Source: Vespula vulgaris (lineage: Eukaryota; Arthropoda; Insecta; Hymenoptera; Vespidae). From it: 64,000 nt of DNA. This document shows, one piece after another, positions 27,501 through 40,060 of the stretch. Made by a program: the position numbers and the translations under genes. The DNA lies in assembly GCF_905475345.1 (NCBI RefSeq), contig NC_066593.1:5805774-5869773 (forward strand). The letters are read 5' to 3'. The notes under the pieces are model-generated. The model was not told the DNA's origin, made no database searches, and saw nothing but the letters and a program-made list of their open reading frames with translations. Every line of letters begins with the position of its first letter. Position 1 is the first letter of the stretch.

Positions 27501-30487
27501 TCGTTAATCTACAAGTGATCGTGTTAAAAATGACTAGGTCACATCATCCTGGTACAGTGATAAAAAAGAATTTACCTTGGAAACATCTCTTCGACTTCCA
27601 CGTTCAAGGTTATCACTTTACTTTGCAAATTTTCCTCCAAATCGAATTTCGTTTGCTCGTACATGCTACTACTTTGTTCAAAAATTGGTCTTATTCGTTT
27701 CAACCAATTGACAGTCGTATTGTTTAACTCAGCATGATCCGAACTTAAACTCGTCATTTCGATTAAGGATGCCATCATGTTTAATGATATTGTGATTCTA
27801 TCGTTCATCTCCTCCATTGTTACACTTGCAGCTTTTATCATATATTCACCTATGATATCAAAAATACATATGTAGATAATAATTACTTAGAAAATTTAGA
27901 ATCCTTCACCTTTCCAATCAAAATAACAAACCTAATTCGAGAAGTTCTCTCGTTGTGCTTGGTACATTTAATGCCCTATCCCTTAGCGTTTCAAACACTT
28001 TACATATATCAAGATTATAATTTTGATGACGTTTGACCAATTCACCGATTATTAATTCGCGAACAGATAAAGTGTAAGACATGAGTGCAGCTTTGCCCTC
28101 TGTCTGATATAACATGGCTATAAAGAAATACTCTATGTTCGGCTAAAAACATTAATTATGATCTCTTGAATGAATCTCATTTATTGTATAAACGTAGGTA
28201 TTGTTATACAGGATGTTTCATGCAAAGTGTTACAAATTGTTTTTACCTAAACTTCATTTTTATAAATATAAAAACAATTAAATTTATCCAGTCCTACAAT
28301 TTTAACGAATGATTAATCCAATCTTATATTGTTTTTTATAGAACACAGTATAAATTCTATCATATTTTTTCGGTAAAAATAATTTGTAATGTAACAAAGT
28401 TTTACATGGAACATCCTGTATACGTAAGTATATATTATACCAATCCATTAATTTCGCGAACTAAATCATTGAAATCTTCGACTCTTTCGATACACTCCTC
28501 AAAAGTATGTCCTTCGGCAACATAAGCGATTACTTTTTCTCGAGTTTTAATATCATATGCAACATTAAACTGATCACGCAATTGTTCAATATAATTAACA
28601 ATAGGTTGAAATAACTTTTTCAATATTTCTTCGAGTCTTTCGTGCACCTCATCCAAGTACCAATTTGGTAATGTAATAAAGATCGCTTTGTGATCACTTT
28701 TGATACCTACCCAAGATTCCAAAGATGGCAATTCTTGTGCCATATTCGCGATTTGATCAACGATAGAGTGATATGATTTATAAATTTCGCTGAGCAACGG
28801 GTAAATGAATAACGTGTTGTTCTCGCATTTCAATTCCAGCTGTTGATCGGAAGATCTTAAAAATACTTTCGAAATTGATGATAATTTAATAAAATATCGA
28901 GAAACGACTTGTATTACGATTATACGTACCTTTAAGAAGGGTATTGTAAAACAATTGCTCAATGTTGTAAGCCAATCCTCTATGGTTCTCATTATACAAG
29001 CTATAATTTGAAGCGACAATAAATTTGTGGCACATCGAAAGAAATTGTGGATTATGGCCAATGGGACATCATAAATGTAACGTGAGTGTGAAAGATTTCT
29101 AATGATACTACCATAATACGAACTAGTTATGAGAATATTTGCTCTCGTCAAATCTGTGTCCAGCAAATCCAATAGTCTGTTATAATACGGTAAGCAAGTA
29201 TTAATATTTCATAACATCAATGCAGCTAATAAGAAATGTCGAAACTTTCAATACTTTATATATAAATAAATGATAAAACTTGTTGCTGAAGATAACTATG
29301 ATTAATTCGTGAAAAATTTACAGTTCTGAGATTGATATATTATTATCAGTAAAAAAAAAAGTTGCGAATTTTTCAAACGATTATACCATTGCATTGGCTA
29401 ATAAGTAATATTGAAAATTTGCCATAAAAAATATCGAATTATCAATTTAGATATAAGATATTAAAAATTCCAACATATTATTTATCAGTTAAGTTAACTC
29501 AATAAATTTAAAATTAATAGAAAAAAAAGAAGAAACATGATACAATACCTATATAAGTCAAGAGCACCGTATGCTCTATAACGTTGAAAATCGCATATGG
29601 AATTACTGAACACTATGTGAGCTTTAGCCACAATGTTTCTCATTAATTTGTGGGAAAAATAATATTTTTTAGCAAATTTATAGCGACGTTTTTGATAAAT
29701 GCAAAAAAAATCTGGTGGGTCTAGAAGTTTAAATGGTGCAGAGAGCGTATAATCCAAAATGTTACAAGATTCTTGACATTCTATAGCGATCACGGAATTG
29801 ATCGACATATTGTAAATATCTCGATAATATTGATCCTTAGCTTCATTAATATGCTCTTCAAAAATTTCTTTATACTTTTCTTTAAGTTTAGGCGCTACCA
29901 ACATTCTTATACGTTTTTCCCAATCCTACAAATTTCGATAACTTCTGTATTAAAATAACGGACACTACATTTATTAAATAAAATAAATTTAAGTAAGAAG
30001 ATAGTTTTAAAAGACAATTTTTTCCTACTTACACCCAGGAGACCATACGTTTTTAACTCTTGGGCATACTGTTTCATTTTTCCAAAACAATAATTTTGCG
30101 ACACCCCTAAATCGCATTCTTTCATTAAAATCGGACGAAACGCAAGAATATCGTCGTAACAAAAAATCTTCGCTTTTTTAGAGGCTATCTCGATCACATC
30201 TTGTACTTTTCTCATAGCGACCTTGGAAAAGAATCAAATTTATTTAGTTTAATTAACACGATGACGATACGATTAACGCATTACGGTAAAAGTTAAATGA
30301 TTCACGTAATACGTTTGTAAATTCTATATCATTATTGATGATAATGTAATGAATTTGATTAAACCTTATCTAATTTTAACGCAGACAATGGATTTTTTGT
30401 CATAGTTTCTTCTTTAAATTTTACATTTGTAACTTTCGATACTTGTGGTGTTGTCATTCTGTCAAATTCTGATATAGTCTTAGACAT
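15520..30487 (-). CDS. Axonemal inner-arm dynein heavy chain, DNAH3/7/12 group (29 coding exons)
   Basis: Exons in transcript order: 30365-30487, 30033-30221, 29549-29925, 28930-29176, 28441-28839, 27932-28142, 27576-27849, 27128-27508, 26948-27041, 26707-26861, 26355-26640, 26131-26292, 25542-25753, 25329-25446, 24996-25236, 24676-24922, 20815-24597, 20462-20748, 20100-20353, 19744-20040, 19186-19681, 18364-19109, 17924-18277, 17375-17841, 17156-17313, 16847-17093, 16317-16722, 15971-16234, 15520-15870. All phases agree, giving 3941 aa, full family length. Tail domains come first. AAA1 has P-loop GPAGTGKTE (about residue 1258), AAA2 GEPFGGKT, AAA3 GETGTGKS and AAA4 GVSGSGRQ. The coiled-coil stalk and microtubule-binding region lie in the exons at 20748-19744. 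The C-terminal domain ends GHSTNYV...LCQLDN. It is a ciliary/flagellar motor, so sperm and chordotonal neurons are the likely sites. The exact paralogue within the group is not settled; the 5' UTR is not resolved. Confidence 0.96.
15929..15957. repeat. (CGA)n microsatellite inside a 100-bp dynein intron
   Basis: About nine ACG/CGA units lie in the last dynein intron (15871-15970). On the minus strand the run starts about 13 bases after the splice donor. Retention would add a poly-valine run to the protein. Confidence 0.85.
28207..28420. mobile_element. MITE-like element with terminal inverted repeats (dynein intron)
   Basis: A 214-bp segment begins TACAGGATGTTTCATG and ends CATGGAACATCCTGTA. 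The inverted ends extend imperfectly for about 40 bases (left TTACAAATTGTTTTTACC, right GGTAAAAATAATTTGTAA). TA flanks both ends, as expected for a Tc1/mariner-type target duplication. There is no open frame, so it is non-autonomous. It lies in the intron between the dynein exons 28441-28839 and 27932-28142. Superfamily is inferred from the TA flank only. Confidence 0.75.
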
Positions 30488-30754
30488 GGTCCTTATTAAA
30501 TTCTAAGAACAATAAATGTCCACTTTTATTTCTGTTAATTATAAATCATCGACATTTCCACGATTAAGACATATATAACCTCGATATTCAACATTTATCA
30601 ATATATCTATCCATTGAAATTTGTTACAGTTTAACTTTGAATACTGTGCGATATGCGATTATCGATATTCAAAATATTATCGATATACATACATACATCA
30701 TCAAATATCTTGTACATACACAAGTCATTACAGTATATTTTGCGATCAACGCAT

Positions 30755-30799
<45 letters not shown>

Positions 30800-31051
30800 T
30801 TCTAATAAATTTTCTAATGTCATCTTAATATTCAATAAATTTATTCCAAACTTTGAATGTGTACGTAGAAACACTTTTAACAAGTAATGACGGAGTTAAC
30901 GAAATTAAAAAAAATTGCTTGTACCATTAATATGATTACGCAAATTCTGATTTCACGAATAACAAAAAAATTTTACCAATAAAAAGAAATTAATTTTTCA
31001 TTCAATAAAATCAGAAATATTTTACGATTTTTTTTTTATGTAATTATATTA
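30488..31051. other. Dynein 5' flank / cuticle gene 3' flank
   Basis: AT-rich spacer of about 560 bp. A TTCTTAG acceptor-like site lies just upstream of the dynein ATG, so an untranslated dynein exon may lie here. A TA dinucleotide run occupies about 30758-30796. No gene is seen. Confidence 0.4.
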
Positions 31052-32072
31052 TTAATATCTATAACCATCGTCACCGCCTCCACCACCACCACCAGCAGAC
31101 GGTGCTGGTGCTGGATAAGTTGCTGTTCCTTCGTATCGTACGTTTGGTCGATAACCAGCGTTATCAGCAACGTAATCAACTATTTGTGTTCTACCATCGG
31201 GAAGTAGAACGTGATATGTACCAGTAGCTTCTTGGTCCTTTCGCATTTCACGATGACCGAAATCTAAGCCAGCAACAGCATCTTGCACTTCGTACGAGAA
31301 CTCGTAGTTCGCTGGATCCTAAAATTTTAAAAAAAAGATAAAAAAAAGGAATCAAGCAAATAAAAAAAAAATCGAACATAGAAAATTTATAAAAGTCTAA
31401 TAATCGACGTGAGAAATTGCTCATATGATCCAACTGTTTTAAATCTTAGATATTTATCAATGACGTACGTTTTTGAAAGAAAAGATTTTTGACTAATCGT
31501 TGTGTAAGATAAAAATTTTGAAGAGAAGTTTGATCCTTGCGATTTTCACATTGAACGGAAACTGACTGTATATTATTTTTCAAAGACTATATATTTCTTT
31601 ATTAAAATCTGATGTAAACAATATTTCTTGTCATTGTGTATATAAAAAAAAAATAATTATCTTTTTTATGTAACAATTAGAGATTATTCTAATTATAATT
31701 AATAAATGTATAATTTATCTTACCCCAGCCCATTCATCTGGATGTCCTGTGCCACCTCCAGGTGTACCAGAAGGACGAGATACACTAGGAGGAAGATAAG
31801 CAGGTCCTTGAGGTTCGCCTCGAATTCCTATCAGCATCGTTGCTACTAATAATGCCTATAAAATTAAAAAAAAAAAAAAAAAAATGTATATGTACGATTA
31901 AATTTATGAAATCGTTCTTTGAAGAAGAAAAAAAAAGACAAAATGAAAAATAAAAAAATAACAATACAAAATAAAGTTATATTAACATAAAATTTAATAA
32001 AAAAAATGTAAAAGAAAGATGGAAATATATTTCCATTTATAAAAATATAACGCAACGAACCTTTCGAATCAT
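31052..32072 (-). CDS. Pro-resilin-like cuticular protein with R&R chitin-binding domain (three exons)
   Basis: Exons 32061-32072, 31724-31855 and 31052-31318 give 136 aa. The first exon encodes only MIRK, the common insect cuticle-gene arrangement with an intron inside the signal peptide. The predicted signal peptide is about residues 1-17 (hydrophobic ALLVATMLIG). A Pro/Gly-rich segment (PPSVSRPSGTPGGGTG) follows. The extended Rebers-Riddiford domain (about 49-113) includes YEFSYEVQD, GTYHVLLPDGRTQIVDY and DNAGYRPNVRYEG. The short Gly-rich tail ends DDGYRY. This domain binds chitin in extracellular cuticle, and the domain sequence is closest to pro-resilin as I know it. There is no long elastic repeat, so it is a resilin-like family member and not a full resilin. 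A TATA box precedes it. Confidence 0.88.
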
Positions 32073-32137
32073 TGGCAGATCGTCCTAATCCTCAAGTGTT
32101 CAAAACTGAAATAACTCTGCGTTACAGCATCACCGGG

Positions 32138-32144
32138 TTTTATA
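32138..32144 (-). promoter_or_regulatory. TATA box of the cuticle gene
   Basis: TATAAAA on the minus strand, about 66 bases upstream of the ATG. Possible initiators (CGCAGAG or TTTCAGTT) lie 27-37 bases downstream. A sharp TATA promoter is typical of strongly, developmentally expressed cuticle genes. Confidence 0.6.
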
Positions 32145-32720
32145 CACCACGTTCCTGATTGCATCTTTTAAAAGTAGAAATGGAAGCACGGTTATTGTGG
32201 AAGCTTTAATGCGAGCGCATAACCATAATTAGAGTTAATAATAAAACCGCAGATCTCTGACCGCATAGCTGCAATCATTTATTCGGTGTACTCACAGTAG
32301 TTCCTGATACTTTGTAATATTTATCGTCTATTGTTCCAAGTTGCTTAAATCGCGCTAATCAAGGCTTCTTCGTAATCTGCATTGCGACTATTGAATTTCT
32401 ATATTACATATTTACAAATATAAAAATCGTTCTTATTTTTCATCATCGTCTTTCCGTAAACGTAACGTTTTGCATAAGTTCTAATCCAATGATTTAAAAA
32501 TGTTCATCATATAATATAATTTTGTTATTTAATTCGTATAACCATCTATAATTATAAATACGTGTATTAAAGTTATTGGAAAATGTTTATCGCTTGTAAT
32601 ATTGTCTTTCACTGTATTTTCGTTTCTTACGTAATAACGTATGTTTGAGTTAAACAGGGTAATTGATTGATATACGAATACATAGCGAAAAGATCTTATT
32701 TTATTAAGAGTTAAAAATAT
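32145..32720. other. Cuticle gene upstream region and RpL32 3' end
   Basis: Non-coding. AATAAA on the minus strand (forward TTTATT at 32700-32705) lies about 15 bases after the RpL32 stop and could be its poly(A) signal. Nothing else is recognised. Confidence 0.4.
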
Positions 32721-33561
32721 TTATTCATTTTCCTCAGAACGCAGGCGTGCGTTGGCATTCGTGACGCGAATCGAAAGTTGCTGAGCACGTTCGACGATAG
32801 CCTTGCGTTTTTTACTGCTAACAGCATGGGCGATTTCGGCGCAAAATTTACGATTTTGCATCATCAATACCTCCAACTCCTATAAAACATTACAAGTTTT
32901 CGTTGGTGAAAATGATTTATGATTTTTATCGATGCAAAGTAATTTGTATCTTACGATATCGTTTTGTAGAATTTACAAAAAGTGTTCTTGATAATTGTTA
33001 TGCGTAATCACACTCTAAAAGTTTGCGTTTGATATTTACCTTGACATTATGTACAAGTACTTTACGGAAACCTGTAGGAAGCATATGACGGGTTTTCTTG
33101 TTGCTTCCGTAACCAATATTGGGCATTAAATATTGGCCTTTGAAACGCCTACGAACTCTGTTATCAATACCCTTAGGTTTACGCCAGTTACGCTAAAATA
33201 ACATTTACTTTATTAAAGTTATGTTTAATCTGTAATCTAATACTTATATTCTCTAGCAAATCCTTTCTTTTTTTATTCATTTATTTTTAAATATATCACA
33301 GTCAATGTAATCATAACCAAAACGAGATATTCACTTTAAATAACAATGATAAACTAATAAACAAATTGAAATATTTGTACAACTTAATTGTTATCGATTT
33401 GTCATACACTCTAAATTTCATTTCTAAATTATTAACAATGACTTCTGAAATATTATTGCCTATAGTACCTTCAATTTGTCATATCGATCACTTTGATGCC
33501 TAATAAACTTTTTCGTCCTTTTTTTGACGATCGTTGGCCTATAAATCGGTCTGATAGACAT
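32721..33561 (-). CDS. RpL32: 60S ribosomal protein L32 (eL32)
   Basis: Exons 33469-33561, 33040-33192 and 32721-32879 join to 134 aa, the same length as the Drosophila protein (rp49). The sequence shows the family hallmarks throughout: MSIRPIYRPTIVKKRTKKFI, RNWRKPKGIDNRVRRRFKG, NIGYGSNKKTRHMLPTGF and the basic C-terminal region. It is a structural protein of the large cytoplasmic ribosomal subunit. The start is the only suitable ATG, preceded by a spliced leader with a 5' TOP exon at 33798-33827. No defect is seen. Confidence 0.99.
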
Positions 33562-33797
33562 GTTGACTTCCTTTATATATTACTGAAACCCAAAAAGAAA
33601 ATGAGGTGTAAACCTTCGAAAGCACATCATGCTCACGTGCTGATATAATTTAAAACATTTCTCATAATCTATGAATTTATATTTGTATTGAAACATTATA
33701 TATAACGTTGTCGAAGATTCACAATTTATTAATATAATACGTTAGTTTTTTTCATTTTTTCTCTATAATAATTATGAACACGTGCTACATTACATAC

Positions 33798-33827
33798 CGT
33801 CCGCTCACACGTCGTAAAAAGAAAAGG
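33798..33827 (-). promoter_or_regulatory. RpL32 5' UTR exon with terminal oligopyrimidine (TOP) start
   Basis: On the minus strand the sequence CCTTTTCTTTTTACGACG runs to a GACG|GTATGT donor. The matching acceptor GGGTTTCAG lies at 33583-33591, leaving 21 leader bases (33562-33582) before the ATG. A pyrimidine-rich cap-site start is the known signature of growth-regulated ribosomal protein mRNAs. The exact cap base is inferred. Confidence 0.7.
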
Positions 33828-35537
33828 TTATGTTTGTTCCCTGCTTCCAAATCTTTGGATATAACCTAAGAAAGATGAGAAACACGCTCTCTAAAGAATA
33901 CAGGATATCTAGACGTACAAAACTTAACCAATGCGACACAAGAAATCCCTTCTTTAATATTCCTTCTGATTGGTCCTTAGTCTTTCTATCAACAGTGCCA
34001 TCTATTGGCTATTTTTTAAACGACACTACACATCCAAAAAACGTTCTCCAATCGAATTGTTTTTAGTTACAGAATTACGTATTTCCTGCCACGTGACGAA
34101 ATTTGAATGAACCACGTAATTGATTTAATATTGATTGTACTACAATGTATTTTTTAATCGATCCATCCACAAGTTGCTACATGTAAAGTTTTCTATCTAT
34201 TAAGAAAATATAAATAATATTAAATGAAGTTATTAAAATGTTGAAACGTATCTTGATAACCTCTTTTTTTTTTTCAAATATTTCAAAGTAAGATAACGTA
34301 CAAAGTATCAAATAAACACATTACTCGCAAACTTAAAATATTCTTTATTAAGAGATTTCAAGAGAAATTTGTAAGAAACAAACAAAATCTATATTCGATG
34401 AGATGCGTTTTTAATGGACACACAAGTTAGTAACTTTATACAGAATTTCTTTGGTCCTAAAATGAGTTCTCTCGCATCATTCACTCTCTTTCACATTTAG
34501 AGATTTTTATTAGTAACATGCAATGGTAGAGATTTAATGACCCTCCTTAATCGTGTAATAATAACAGATATGGATATTAATGTCTATAAATTCTATTTAC
34601 AATATTTTAATAAAAGGTAAATTTTATAACTAATGATATATTGGAAATACTATAAAAAAAAATTACGTAGGTCGAAATAAAGGATAATATTTACAAATAC
34701 AATTTACGTTAACAAATGCTAAAAACTACCAGGTAACATGGAAAATACAAGTACAGATACACAAATACAAATATAAAACTAGTTTCAAAGTTAAAAATGA
34801 TGACAGGAACATTGAACTCCAGAATATTTCGATTAAAAAACTAAACAAATCCTAACTTATTTATAATCATTTCATGAACGATAATGATAAAAAATATCTT
34901 TCTTCATATTGTCGGGATTTGTCAATAGATAAAAAGAGAAAAAAAATAAAGATTAAACTTACATTAATTCACAAATTGATTATAGCAAAACTATTCCATT
35001 TAACTTCACACTTCTTACATAAATAATAATAATCGTAAAAATGACAGATGCGTATGTATATTGAAACAATCTACATCGAACTTATACCCACAAATTAGGC
35101 TTAACTCTGGCAACATTTTTTCTTTCTTTCATTTTTTTTGTTTTTTTGTTTTTGTTTTTTTTTTTCCTTTTCTTAATCATTTCTATAAATGTAACACATC
35201 AACGCGTTTCATGGAAATGTTAAAATTTGTACATTTATACAATCTAATCATGTTTAGTGTATAAAATTTCATGCTGACTCGAGCTTTCTGCTCAAGAAGA
35301 ATGTACTGTATGATCAAACGAAGTACAGAATCGAGTACAAATGAAAACATTAATGCCTTTATCACGATATGTCAATAAACGATATTTTCTTACCCTTTCA
35401 TGATATTTCGATAATGTATGATCAACAACGAGGATGACTGATTTTACAATGCATGTGATAATGATGGTATAATGATGATGATAATAGTAAAAATAAATAT
35501 GTATATAAGAAATACAATATGATCAGATAAACAGTGG
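33828..35537. other. RpL32 promoter side and receptor 3' UTR / spacer
   Basis: No gene is recognised. The open frame on the plus strand at 33830-34066 has no family motif. The rest is AT-rich, with T-rich runs at about 34263-34275 and 35118-35168. A large part of 34300-35537 may be the 3' UTR of the receptor gene. Confidence 0.4.
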
Positions 35538-37979
35538 TCAGTCGAGAGGTAAGTGAACGCGAGAATCGGCGGCTGCTAATTTGATGAGTGTCTTTTTCAC
35601 TCGAAGAATAGGTAAGCGCGCAGCAGGTTTATGATGCCAACATTCTCTCATTAGTTTTCCCATTCCTGATAATGTCTGAAAAATATTTTTCATTAAAGTT
35701 AGAGAGAAATATGAAATAAGAGAAATTTAATATAATCAAAATAATTGTATTTACTGCATCGTAATGCCATCTATTAGGCAACGGTGGTCTACGTTGGTCG
35801 AGACAAACCAATTTATGCATTTCTTCTATACTAGGCTCTTGATTACTGTACGAGAGCCATTCGGAGTAAGGAGCAGCATATTCCAAAGCAACTCCATTAG
35901 TTATACATCTACGACAGACTTCCCACAGTATAAGACCCAAACTATAGATATCTGCACATCTGAAGCTCTCTAAACATTCTACGTTTAATCTGTAATCGAA
36001 CGACGTCAATACCTTTAATCCTACAGAAACGTTTGAGCCATATCTTTTATACAATAACTTACGTTTGCTCCAGAATCTCAGGACTCATGTAACGTTTGGC
36101 GCCTTGTTTTAAATCCACTCTATCCGTTGTAAGTCGATCCTGAGTTACAGCTAACGCAAAATCCGCGATAACACAGCCACCATTCGTTTTAACAAGGATA
36201 TTTTTAGATTTAAGATTACGATGAGACATAGCTGGTTTTCCTCTAGTTCCATGAATCTCCGTGTGTAAATAAAGTAAACCATTTGCTATGCTCAAGGTTA
36301 TATTAAGAGTTTGATGATGCGTTAATGGATGTGGCGAATGATTTAAATGATCGTAAAGCGAACCAAGTGGATGATAATGTGTCACTAGCCACAATTGAGT
36401 ACAGCTAGCTCTACTTGTCATATCGCTTCCAACATATCCTAAAATATTGTCATGTCTCGAGGGCAGTAATTGAGAATAGACTTCCGTTTCTCGAGCCCAT
36501 GCAGCTTCGTCTCGTGAGAAATAAATTTTCACAGCCACATTTTCACCATGCCAAATACCTCTCCACACTTCACCTCCAAATCCTCCATTACCACCACTAC
36601 CAAGACATTCGACTAACGCTACTTGCTTGGCCAATGTGCGTTGTACTAATAAAGGTAATCCTGAACCAGAACCGCTGGTAAGACTTCGTCCATCCAGGTA
36701 TTCCTACGTGAATTAAAAACGTTACCCTTAATGAAACTGTATATAACAAAAAATTACAACTATATGATGCGTACTTTAAGAGTACTATCACCCGCTGCGG
36801 TTGCTTGCAGTTCGTGTGCATGATACGTTGTACTAGATACAGGCGAAGGAGAAGAAAAATGTAACATGGACGGCTCAAGTTCTGAGTCTATAATTAATCT
36901 TTTGTGTCTCGAAGCCAAAGGACGTTTCCTACGAGTTTTACGAGCTATTAAGCAGAAAAGGACACCTCCAGCAATAATACCTAATCCTAGCATAGGCCCC
37001 AATATAGCCAATGTTAATTTTATTACATAGTCTGATTCTGATTCTCCATCTATAGTTCAACACATAATAAATGTAAATTCCGCAATTGGCTTTATTAATG
37101 ATGATATAGATATCTTACCATCTATATAATCTTGTAATATGGGAAAAGAACCATTGTTACAGAGGTCACCTTGACAGCACTCGACATAAATATGCGCACG
37201 ACCGGGTGATCTACTAACATGCCTTTTAACACCATTATCATTTTTTCCTTCTTTAGAAGATTGTTGCTTGTTGCAATAAAATTGCATTTGATCGACATCT
37301 GCCACGCATCCTCTACTAATACTTTCCTTGCCATCTGTCTCTCTTATTCTAGATTTCATACACTATTAAACGAAAATATATAATACTTATTTAAGAATAT
37401 TCACCTCTCTTTTCTATATGGATATTAATGTAATAAAAAAGATATTATATTACAGTGATAGCATCAAAGCAGATTTTTATTTGAGCACAGTCTGGTTCAT
37501 CGCAAGTAAGACAACTAAAACGACGCTGATTGACAGGATTATTTCCAAATGTAAGTCCTACAGGTTCATGAGATTCAGGTGCTTCTCTACTATCAAGAAA
37601 TGGATCGTCATCTAACAACGCTGTTTTTTGTCTGTCTCCTATATGAATTAATAATATTTATTAGTTGGATTATACGTAACAAAAACTTTGTAGCTATATA
37701 CTCGCTATAAAAATTTTGTTTTACCAAATAAAATTCTATTACACATTAAAAGCAAAGACCTTTTAGCAAGAACTTATAAACAAAAGTATATCATTCTTTT
37801 AACTCTGCGTTAAAATATGTGAAATAAAACGAGTACGTTAAAAAAACTATATACACGCATGCTTCAAAAACTTTGTTGAAAATGATAAAATATAACCTCA
37901 TACCTGAACATAATTTGAATGTCAACAAGAGTATAAAGTGCATGATAAATATAGTATCCGCCATTTCTGTATGCGTCAA
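35538..37979 (-). CDS. sax: BMP/TGF-beta type I receptor, saxophone (ALK1/2)-like, with altered kinase motifs
   Basis: Exons 37904-37979, 37454-37638, 37119-37362, 36775-37049, 36063-36703, 35755-35989 and 35538-35675 give 597 aa (592 from the second ATG at 37964). Signal peptide is about 1-26. The Cys-rich ectodomain ends CCQGDLCN. One membrane span (about 180-205, LGPMLGLGIIAGGVLF) is followed by a basic stop. The GS box is intact (SLTSGSGSGLPLL, 267-279). In the kinase, VAVK Lys319, KSKN Asn428 and DxxxxG-type sequences are kept. However, the glycine loop is expanded (GSGGNGGFGGEV), HRD is HRN (423), DLG/DFG is DFA (441-443) and the usual GTKRYMAPE is GAKRYMSPE. The family phosphorylates Smad1/5 (Mad) after BMP binding; these changes question catalysis here. 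Symbol by similarity, moderately sure. Confidence 0.9.
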
Positions 37980-38699
37980 AACAGTGGACCACTCTAATCA
38001 GGTCACCACTAGCCTTAAACGTTTAGGTTACATCTTTTTTTTCTCATACGACGAACCGTTGCGCTTCCTGATATAAATCTTTTAAGTTCTAATAAAAGAA
38101 TACTACATTTCACTTTCAAATTTATACTTTTTCGATAATATCTCATGCGTGTTCACCAAGGGAGCCAAATTCATGTAGGCAATGTAGGAAAATAAAAGAT
38201 TCCATTTATGCCCAATAGACATTGTAGGAGCGCTTTTGTCGCCGACATTAGCGCCCTCGGACGACAATATTTCTAACTATACGTAAATGAAATACTATGC
38301 TATCTAAAGATTGTTACGAGAACTTAAAAGTACCAATCGATTTATCGAAACTTTTAAATCGATAGGAAATTAGAAGGATATTAAAGAACATACTCGATCC
38401 TCAAATATATTAACTGATTGATCGATTTATTATGAAAATCTCTATTCATTCCTATATATACGAAAAGAAGATAATCTCTTTTTTACGTCAATGTTTTTGA
38501 AGGACACTCCCGATAAAGTAAGGCAAAACTACTTTCGTAGGCAAAAACCGACTACGAAGAACTCCAAATTTTATATCGTTTAAAAAAAAGAAAAAAGAAT
38601 ATACACGATCTGTAGAACGTTCGATTCGAAAGAAGGAAGAAAAAAGGAGGGAAAAAAGGAAGGATTATAATCGGTAAACTCGATTTGTTCGTTTTCGAA
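37980..38699. other. Receptor promoter side / bidirectional spacer
   Basis: Non-coding spacer between the receptor gene (minus strand) and the CpG-rich leader of the plus-strand gene. No distinct element is recognised. Confidence 0.4.
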
Positions 38700-40060
38700 T
38701 ATTATTATGGAGATATATCGTGAAGGAAAAATATTCTTTGATGTTAGAACGAGACGATATGTTTTATTCGGCGCGAACGCAGCAACTACATGGCGCAGGC
38801 GTCTCGATGGAAGCTGGACGCAAGTCCGCAGGATCATTCCGCGCCGCGAACACCGAGCGGTACCACCACCACTCGAGGTTGTCGTCGCGGCGAGAGATCC
38901 ATGTGCGTTCGACGTCGTCCCGCGAGACGACGACGCCGTAGTAAAGAAAAATTAGAGACGTGTACTTTCTTCTTTACTTATTTACTTACTTACGAACGAG
39001 TGAGCAAATCTTTGTTATAATATTTTCTTTTTTTTTTACATCGTATACACATCTCGGAAAGCGACTTCGCGTTTATTTCTTTTTTTTTTTCTTTCTACGA
39101 AATTTGAGAACGTGGAGATTATAAACACATACGAAAATAAAAGAAAAAACTGAAGGGTGTCGAAGTGTGTCGCAAAACGTTCTCGTTAAATTTCGATGAA
39201 AAACAAATAAACAATAATTTAATATTTACAAGGGAAGATTTATATAAGAATGTCTCGTGAGTCATCGAACGTTAGTCGCAAAACGCGTGAGAACTCCAAC
39301 GGAGCCAATCACGCGCGAGAACGAGACGAGGAAAATCGGTTATTCGTATATACGTCACGCATTGTACCAACATCGACGAGCATTCTTCAATTGTTTTAAC
39401 GGAATAAAAGTACACGATCGTCTTTTGTTAACGAACGTTAAAATACGTTAGGAGATTATTTTCCGTTACATCGATCGACCAATCATCGAAGAGATTGTGG
39501 ATCTGATCGGGCGCCGATTGGTCGATACTCGTAGTCGGATAAACCGTCGTTTTTATTGCTTTTACGACAAACGACGCAGTTCGTTCGAGCGCGTTGCACG
39601 GACCGCGCTTTTTCCACGGGGAAAAAGAAAAGAAATAAAGCAAATCACGAAATATCGTCGAATGTGTCTCGAGATCTTCCCGCGAGTCTTTCGTTCCTCT
39701 TTTTAACGACGATACCAAAAGGAAAGGACGACTTCTCTCGTCGGTGCTTTTACAATTTTTATCGTCGATCATTCGCTAGAGAAGGGTGATAAAGTTCGAA
39801 GCAGAAGTGTTATCGGAACGCTTTAATGGTGATAATCGCGCGAACGAGAGAAGGATAAGAGTGCGAATAAACGACGATACGAGTGAGTGAGAAAAAAGAT
39901 CGTGAAGTTTTTATTAGATCGGTCAAGAATTTTTCGGTATATTGTGCTCCTCGGAAGGCCAATTCGTATCGAACAAAAATTGGTGCCAATTTATACTGGT
40001 GAAGGTGGACAACGTTAAAGTGTTATCGACGGTGATTCGGGTAATGAGAAAGTGTGGAAG
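38700..40060 (+). promoter_or_regulatory. CpG-rich promoter and 5' leader of the signal-peptide gene
   Basis: About 1.3 kb that is noticeably richer in GC and CpG than its surroundings, especially 38760-38940 and 39250-39780. It leads directly into the signal-peptide exon at 40061. Open frames here are arginine-rich, as expected from CpG-rich leader DNA, and overlap in several frames, so I do not call them genes. An upstream ORF (40044-40106) overlaps the main start. Confidence 0.55.

Noticed and set aside
32880..33468. RpL32 introns as hosts of a snoRNA
   Set aside because: No convincing C/D or H/ACA box pair on the transcribed strand.
33830..34066. 78-codon plus-strand open frame next to the RpL32 leader
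   Set aside because: No family motif, no splice partner, and it lies in the promoter region of a strong gene; likely chance.
38707..39020. Several overlapping arginine-rich open frames
   Set aside because: They overlap in different frames within CpG-rich leader DNA; composition explains them.
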